NCBI RefSeq assembly: GCF_030166655.1
Contig: NZ_CP126446.1
Span: 124,001 to 188,000, forward strand
Length of the DNA stretch: 64,000 bases
Origin: Pontibacillus chungwhensis
GTDB taxonomy: Bacteria; Bacillota; Bacilli; Bacillales; BH030062
Direction of reading: 5' to 3'
The translations under genes were made by a program, and so were the position numbers. Positions 59,119 to 64,000 of the stretch are shown in pieces; positions within the stretch are counted from its first letter, which is position 1; every line of letters begins with the position of its first letter. The notes under the pieces were generated by a model. That model was not told where the DNA came from. It did no database searches and saw only the letters and a list, made by a program, of their open reading frames with translations.

Positions 59119-59943
59119 TTATTTCGTTGTTACTGAAACTTCAATCTCGTTAGCATCGCCTTTTTGGTAAACAGGCCCTACATATTCGTTAAGAGGGAAG
59201 CCTTCTTTTACAGCCGCTGTGATGAAGGCTTTAGCGGATTTGATGGCTTCGATTACATCTTTACCGTTTGCGAGTTCAGCTGTGATCGCTGCTGCATAGG
59301 AACATCCTGCTCCGTGGACATTTCCAGTATCAAACTGCTCAGTCTGAATATAGTGGAATGCTTGTCCGTCGTAAAGAAGGTCTGTTGCCTTGGTTTCATC
59401 TACAAGCGTTCCAGCTTTAATCAGAACGTTTTGAGCGCCAAGTTCATGGATCGTTTTAGCTACATCCTCTAATTGTTCAACTGTTTCAATGCGGCGAATT
59501 CCTGCTAGTTTGGCAGCTTCAAAAAGGTTTGGAGTTGTCACTTTAGCATGCGGTACAAGGGATTCACGCAGGCTTTCAAGGTTTTCAGGGTGAAGGACAT
59601 CGTCTGTGCCTTTGCAAACCATGACAGGGTCGATTACGACATCTTTAATACCATTTTGTTTAATAACCTCTCCTGCATGTTCAATAATGCCAGGGGAGCC
59701 AAGCATGCCTGTTTTTACGGCATCTATTCCTAAAGACATAGCTGTTTTTAGTTGTTCCTTAACGGTGGAAAGTTCCATCGGAAATACATTGTGAGCCCAA
59801 TCGTTCTCTGGGTCCATAGCTACAATCGTAGTTAAAGAAGAAATTCCGTATACTCCGTGCTGATGGAATGTTTTTAAGTCAGCCTGGATTCCGGCTCCTC
59901 CGCTACTGTCTGATCCTGCAATTGTAAGGACTTTCTTTCTCAT
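59119..59943 (-). CDS. pdxK: Pyridoxal/HMP kinase (PdxK/ThiD family)
   Basis: 274-residue ribokinase-fold kinase. N-terminal KVLTIAGSDSSGGAGIQADL, DPVMVCKGTDDVL and anion-hole GNVHGAGCSYAAA with the cysteine found in B. subtilis PdxK. The closest match seems to be the PdxK subgroup (pyridoxal, pyridoxine and hydroxymethylpyrimidine phosphorylation) rather than ThiD of thiamine operons; no thiamine genes or TPP riboswitch lie nearby. AAGGGGA precedes the ATG at 59943. Confidence 0.85.
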   Translation of the reverse strand: MRKKVLTIAGSDSSGGAGIQADLKTFHQHGVYGISSLTTIVAMDPENDWAHNVFPMELSTVKEQLKTAMSLGIDAVKTGMLGSPGIIEHAGEVIKQNGIKDVVIDPVMVCKGTDDVLHPENLESLRESLVPHAKVTTPNLFEAAKLAGIRRIETVEQLEDVAKTIHELGAQNVLIKAGTLVDETKATDLLYDGQAFHYIQTEQFDTGNVHGAGCSYAAAITAELANGKDVIEAIKSAKAFITAAVKEGFPLNEYVGPVYQKGDANEIEVSVTTK

Positions 59944-60068
59944 CTGTTTATTCCCCTTCCATTCTTAGGTGTTTTCTTTATTTTAACGGTATTTTGTGCA
60001 TTTTTAAAACAATTCGTTTAACTAATTTCAACAAACCAACTAAAACAACAAAAAGACAACAAAAAACA

Positions 60069-60108
60069 CATCATTAATGTTGGGTTAATATGCAATTAAC
60101 AAATGATG
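60069..60108. repeat. Inverted repeat upstream of the phosphonate-type operon
   Basis: CATCATT (60069-60075) and AATGATG (60102-60108) form a 7-bp inverted repeat in an AT-rich region 105 bases before the start codon; a possible operator. No matching promoter could be set with confidence. Confidence 0.3.
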
Positions 60109-60212
60109 ATTATAGTAGAGGTGTAGCAAACATTAGGAGTAATCCTTTGAGAAATGGCTTGTCCGGAGGCCAGAAAGTATTGCTCGTAAATCATCTAAGG
60201 AGGAACAAACAC

Positions 60213-61244
60213 ATGAAGAAAATGATGTTGATTGTTGTGGCTTTATCTATGCTTTTTGTAGCGGCTTGCTCAAGTGGAACAGCTGAAACAAAGGAAGAGA
60301 TTACGGTGTATACCGCGCTTGAAGATGACATGATTCCTACGTACTTAGAGTCTTTTAAAGAGAAATATCCTGATATTAAAGTAAATATAGTTCGCGATTC
60401 AACTGGTGTCATTACGGCAAAACTTCTTGCAGAAAAGGACAATCCTAAAGCTGACGCTGTATGGGGTCTTGCAGCTACAAGTCTTCTGGTAGCGGATCAA
60501 GAAGGCATGCTTGAAGGATATGCGCCAGAAGGAATTGAACGTGTAGGGGACGCATACAAGGGTGATGGTGAAACACCACACTGGGTAGGAATTGATGCTT
60601 GGATGACTGGGATTTCAGTAAATACAGTTGAAATAGCAGAGATGGGGTTAGATATTCCACGTTCTTACGAAGACTTACTAGATCCTCAGTACAAAGATTT
60701 AATTGTCATGCCTAATCCAGCTTCATCTGGTACAGGGTTCCTTACGGTTTCTGCTCTTATGCAAACGATGGGCGAAGAAGAAGCGTGGAACTACATGGAT
60801 AACCTTCATAAGAATATAGGAATGTATACGCACTCTGGTTCGAAGCCAGCTAAATTAGCAGGTCAAGGAGAATATCCCATCGGTATCTCCTTTGGTTACA
60901 GAGGAATTACACAAGCTGAAAAAGGCGAGCCCATTAAAACGATCTTCCCAGAAGAAGGTTCAGGTTGGGATCTAGAAGCAAATGCTCTAGTGAAGAAAGA
61001 AGATACAAAGCCTGCAGCAAAGAAATTCTTAGATTGGGCGATCTCTGATGAAGCGATGAAAGAATACAGTGAGAACTTTGCGATTACAACGGTACCAACA
61101 GATAAGCCAGTGCCAGAAGGCTTTCCTCAAGATCCTACGGAACAGCTGATCGAGAACGACTTTAACTGGGCTGCAGAGAATCGTGAAATGATTCTTGATC
61201 AATGGACAAAGAAATATGACGGAAAGAGTGCCCCTGAAGAATAA
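60213..61244 (+). CDS. ABC transporter substrate-binding lipoprotein, putative 2-aminoethylphosphonate type
   Basis: 343 residues from the ATG at 60213, nine bases after AAGGAGG. Lipoprotein signal [20 protein letters not shown] with C19. The mature part begins [19 protein letters not shown], the pattern of the Fe3+/spermidine/AEP-binding family (SBP type 2). With the ATPase and permease that follow it forms a PhnS-PhnT-PhnU-like operon. The ligand is inferred from naming of the family; iron or another small anion cannot be excluded. Confidence 0.75.
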   Translation: MKKMMLIVVALSMLFVAACSSGTAETKEEITVYTALEDDMIPTYLESFKEKYPDIKVNIVRDSTGVITAKLLAEKDNPKADAVWGLAATSLLVADQEGMLEGYAPEGIERVGDAYKGDGETPHWVGIDAWMTGISVNTVEIAEMGLDIPRSYEDLLDPQYKDLIVMPNPASSGTGFLTVSALMQTMGEEEAWNYMDNLHKNIGMYTHSGSKPAKLAGQGEYPIGISFGYRGITQAEKGEPIKTIFPEEGSGWDLEANALVKKEDTKPAAKKFLDWAISDEAMKEYSENFAITTVPTDKPVPEGFPQDPTEQLIENDFNWAAENREMILDQWTKKYDGKSAPEE

Positions 61245-61299
61245 GTAGGGGAGCTCTTCCTCTTCTATTCAATTATTTCTTAAGAGGAGTGGGCATGTA

Positions 61300-62325
61300 A
61301 TGGAGCATTTAAAAGTTAATGGAGTGTATAAGAATTTTGGGGAATTTACAGCTTTAGAAGACGTTTCTTTCTCTGTAAATAAAGGAGAGTTTGTCTGTCT
61401 TTTAGGTCCAAGCGGATGTGGTAAGACGACATTACTTCGAATCATCGCAGGCCTTGACCAACCGAACAAAGGGTCTGTGATGATGAATGAAAAAGATATT
61501 ACGCACTTGCCGCCAGCTAAACGAAATTTCGGAATTGTGTTTCAGTCGTATGCGTTATTTCCAAACTTAACGGCATTCCAAAACATTGCGTATGGATTAA
61601 AGACTAGAAAGATGAGAAAGCGTTCAATCCGAGACAAAGTTTACGAAACGCTAAGACAAGTAAACCTTGAGCATATTGCCGATCGCTATCCAGCGCAGCT
61701 ATCGGGTGGACAGCAGCAAAGAGTTGCATTAGCTCGTGCCCTTGCCCTTTCTCCTGACTTCTTGCTTTTGGATGAACCATTATCTGCTCTTGATGCAAAA
61801 GTTCGTGTAGAGTTACGGAATGAAATGAAGAGGCTTCAGAAGCAACTTGGGATCACAACGATTATGGTTACGCATGATCAGGAAGAAGCGTTGTCCATGG
61901 CAGATAAAATGGTGGTTATGAATAATGCGGAGCTTGTTCAGGCTGGGTCTCCTCAGGAAGTGTATGAGTATCCACTAACTCCATTTGTTTCTGATTTTAT
62001 TGGAACAGTTAACTTTCTAGAAGATGCTTATTCTTTACGCGCGATTAGACCTGAACATGTTGAGCTAAAGAAAGATTTATGGGAAAACTCTATTCCGGTA
62101 TCGATCGAAAACATGGAGTTCCGTGGTGGTTTTTACAGAATGATGCTTAAAAATAAGGTAAATAAACAAGCTAGGTATCTATTTGCTGATGTATCAGCTG
62201 AAGAATATAAGAAAGAACAATACGAACTTGGACAAACCATTTATATGAAGTTTCAGGAAAGCGGCATGATGCATTTCAAAGATTACCCTGTTCGCTCTAA
62301 ACCATTGGTTTCATCAATAAGTTAG
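61300..62325 (+). CDS. ABC transporter ATP-binding protein, putative AEP type
   Basis: 341 residues: Walker A GPSGCGKTT near 38-46, Q-loop FQSYALFPNL, signature LSGGQQQR, Walker B LLLDEPLSALD, H-loop THDQEEA, and a C-terminal TOBE-like domain (about 255-341). Belongs to the CysA/PotA-type importers. ATG at 61300; an AGGAG sits rather far (12 bases) upstream. Lies 55 bases after the binding-protein gene. Confidence 0.82.
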   Translation: MEHLKVNGVYKNFGEFTALEDVSFSVNKGEFVCLLGPSGCGKTTLLRIIAGLDQPNKGSVMMNEKDITHLPPAKRNFGIVFQSYALFPNLTAFQNIAYGLKTRKMRKRSIRDKVYETLRQVNLEHIADRYPAQLSGGQQQRVALARALALSPDFLLLDEPLSALDAKVRVELRNEMKRLQKQLGITTIMVTHDQEEALSMADKMVVMNNAELVQAGSPQEVYEYPLTPFVSDFIGTVNFLEDAYSLRAIRPEHVELKKDLWENSIPVSIENMEFRGGFYRMMLKNKVNKQARYLFADVSAEEYKKEQYELGQTIYMKFQESGMMHFKDYPVRSKPLVSSIS

Positions 62326-62335
62326 GAGAATCTCT

Positions 62336-64000
62336 ATGATTACAGCATTGAAAACAATATTAGGATACCGGGAAACCGTTCCTCAACAGACAAGTGCATC
62401 GGGGCAATGGCAACGCTTGCTAATTGTATGCATGGTGGTAGGGCTATGCACCTTCATGGTGTTGCCAGTCATTGAGCTCATGGAGCGCGCTCTTCAGAAT
62501 CGGGGCGGTGAATATATAGGCTTTGAGAACTTTTTTACTTATTTCTCATCTCCGAGCCTGTTTCAATCAGCCTATCATACTGTAACAGTAGCCGTTATTA
62601 CAACTGTCATTTCAGTGGGTGCTGCTCTCTTATACGCATACGCTATTGAACGTACCCGCATGAAAGGAAAGACATTCTTTACTTATATGGCACTGCTCCC
62701 GTTATTTGCTCCAACAATGATGTATGGTATTTCCCTGATTTATTTGTTTGGGAACAATGGTGTAATTACAACAGGATTCTTCGGCACGCTAGAGGACTGG
62801 TTCGGGATTGGAGAATGGGATTTTGATATCTATGGGCTGAAAGGAATTGTTTTATCTGAAGTGATCTTTACGTTTCCACAAGCCTTTTTAATTCTAAAGG
62901 TGGCTCTATCCACTGCCGACCAGCGTTTATATGAAGCGGCTGACACTCTTGGAGCTAGTAAACTGAGGAAAGTGTTTACGGTCACACTACCAAATATAAA
63001 ATATGGTTTGGTGAGCGCGATATTCGTTTGTTTCACCCTTAGCTTTACAGATTTTGGAGCTCCGAAAGTAGTTGGAGGACAATACAACGTACTAGCTACA
63101 GATGTTTATAAACAGGTGATCGGACAACAGAACTTCTCCATGGGAGCAACGGTTGGAATCATTTTGACGATTCCGGCTGTCATAGCTTTTGTGGTGGATC
63201 AGATTATACAACGAAAGAAAGAAGCGGGTGTTAGCTCCAGAGCTGTCCCGTATAAGACTCCGCCTAATAAAAGACGAGACCATTTATATACACTTTACTG
63301 TTCAACCGTTTCTGGTATGTTCCTTTTATTGTTTGGAGCGATTGTGGCAGCAGCGTTTGTTAAAGTGTGGCCATATGATTTCTCTCTTACCTTCAGACAT
63401 TTTGGGTTTGGGAATGTAGCGGGTGATGGACTCAAACCCTATTGGAATAGTCTGCTAGTCTCTGGCTTAACAGCTGTTATTGGAACTTTCCTCATTTTCC
63501 TGGGTGCTTATCTGGTAGAGAAATCCCGGTATATGAAAGTTATTAGGAAGATTTCTTACTTTCTTTCTATTTTACCGATCGCTCTTCCTGGGCTTGTCAT
63601 CGGACTTGCATTTATCTTCTTCTTTAATCAGCAAATGTTTCAGGTTCCGTTTACGACGATCGAATTTATGAATCCATTCAATTGGCTCTATGGGTCTGTG
63701 TTTATATTAGTGTTGGCGAATCTTGTACACTTCTATTCCGTTTCATTCCTAACGGCTACCACTTCTTTGAAGCAGCAAGACAAGGCGTATGAATCTGTTT
63801 CAGAAGCCATGGATGTTCCTTTTTATAAAACATTCGTAAGGGTGACGATGCCCCTTTCTTTACCAGCTATTCTAGAAATGGCGATGTATCTGTTTGTAAA
63901 TTCAATGACAACTATATCGGCTGTTGTATTTCTTTATTCACCGGAGTGGAAACTCGCGTCTATAGCGATGGTGAATATGGATGATGCAGGAGATATTGCT
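62336..64000 (+). CDS. ABC transporter permease, putative AEP type, cut at right edge
   Basis: 555 codons are visible from the ATG at 62336 (TTAGGAGAATC upstream), and the frame is open at the edge. Two fused permease domains can be seen, each with an EAA-type loop: YEAADTLGASKLRKVFTVTL in the first half and YESVSEAMDVPFYKTFVRVT in the second. The ending TTISAVVFLYSPEWKLASIA is typical of the PhnU2-type permeases. Ten bases after the ATPase. Confidence 0.8.
   Translation, partial: MITALKTILGYRETVPQQTSASGQWQRLLIVCMVVGLCTFMVLPVIELMERALQNRGGEYIGFENFFTYFSSPSLFQSAYHTVTVAVITTVISVGAALLYAYAIERTRMKGKTFFTYMALLPLFAPTMMYGISLIYLFGNNGVITTGFFGTLEDWFGIGEWDFDIYGLKGIVLSEVIFTFPQAFLILKVALSTADQRLYEAADTLGASKLRKVFTVTLPNIKYGLVSAIFVCFTLSFTDFGAPKVVGGQYNVLATDVYKQVIGQQNFSMGATVGIILTIPAVIAFVVDQIIQRKKEAGVSSRAVPYKTPPNKRRDHLYTLYCSTVSGMFLLLFGAIVAAAFVKVWPYDFSLTFRHFGFGNVAGDGLKPYWNSLLVSGLTAVIGTFLIFLGAYLVEKSRYMKVIRKISYFLSILPIALPGLVIGLAFIFFFNQQMFQVPFTTIEFMNPFNWLYGSVFILVLANLVHFYSVSFLTATTSLKQQDKAYESVSEAMDVPFYKTFVRVTMPLSLPAILEMAMYLFVNSMTTISAVVFLYSPEWKLASIAMVNMDDAGDIA

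Noticed and set aside
59944-60060. Promoter of pdxK on the minus strand (TTGAAA with TTTAAA)
   Set aside because: The region is extremely AT-rich and several weak combinations are equally good.

Overview
The window is the conserved ribosomal-protein / RNA-polymerase segment of a spore-forming Bacillaceae chromosome. Gene order from rae1 (yacP) and sigH through the rpl/rps superoperons, ybaK-cwlD-salA-gerD-kbaA-pdaB, an rRNA operon, sigW-rsiW-cdaA-cdaR-glmM-glmS follows Bacillus subtilis closely. Sporulation and germination genes (sigH, cwlD, gerD, kbaA, pdaB, a Spo0E-family peptide) identify an endospore former. The 16S sequence and somewhat acid-rich proteins fit a halophilic relative (Halobacillus/Pontibacillus type), but the genus is inferred, not proven. 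Almost everything reads on the + strand; gerD, pdaB, the Spo0E-like peptide and pdxK are on the minus strand.

Layout: 1-2311 rae1 end, sigH, rpmG, secE, nusG. 2312-5607 rplK-rplA, L10-leader-controlled rplJ-rplL, a methyltransferase. 5608-13160 long structured leader, rpoB, rpoC. 13161-18053 ybxF-rpsL-rpsG-fusA-tuf. 18054-33397 S10/spc/alpha superoperon (rpsJ to rplQ, including secY, adk, map, infA, rpoA). 33398-37817 ECF transporter module, truA, rplM-rpsI. 37818-43814 ybaK, cwlD, salA, gerD, kbaA, pdaB, an unknown 73-residue protein, and a beta-phosphoglucomutase-like HAD protein. 43815-50245 a complete rrn operon (16S, tRNA-Ile, tRNA-Ala, 23S, 5S) followed by ten tRNAs. 50246-52949 arginase, Spo0E-like peptide, sigW-rsiW. 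52950-58887 c-di-AMP synthase module cdaA-cdaR-glmM and ribozyme-controlled glmS. 58888-64000 pdxK and a phosphonate-type ABC transporter cut by the right edge.

Functionally the window encodes transcription (rpoA, rpoB, rpoC, nusG), most of the ribosome, elongation factors, the Sec channel, and cell-wall precursor supply (glmM, glmS) coupled to c-di-AMP signalling. Regulation is mostly at RNA level: an L10 leader, a glmS ribozyme, a probable L13 leader, stacked hairpins before rpoB, a near-perfect 14-bp stem between fusA and tuf, and pre-rRNA processing stems. Housekeeping promoters are visible before many operons; sigma-W, sigma-G and sigma-E type promoters were found before sigW, gerD and cwlD. 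I found no phage, insertion sequence, CRISPR array or obviously novel multi-gene system. The least explained items are the rpoB leader, the hairpin between the glmS ribozyme and the glmS start, the inverted repeat between glmS and pdxK, the altered active-site motif of PdaB, the 73-residue protein and the 50-residue Spo0E-like peptide.
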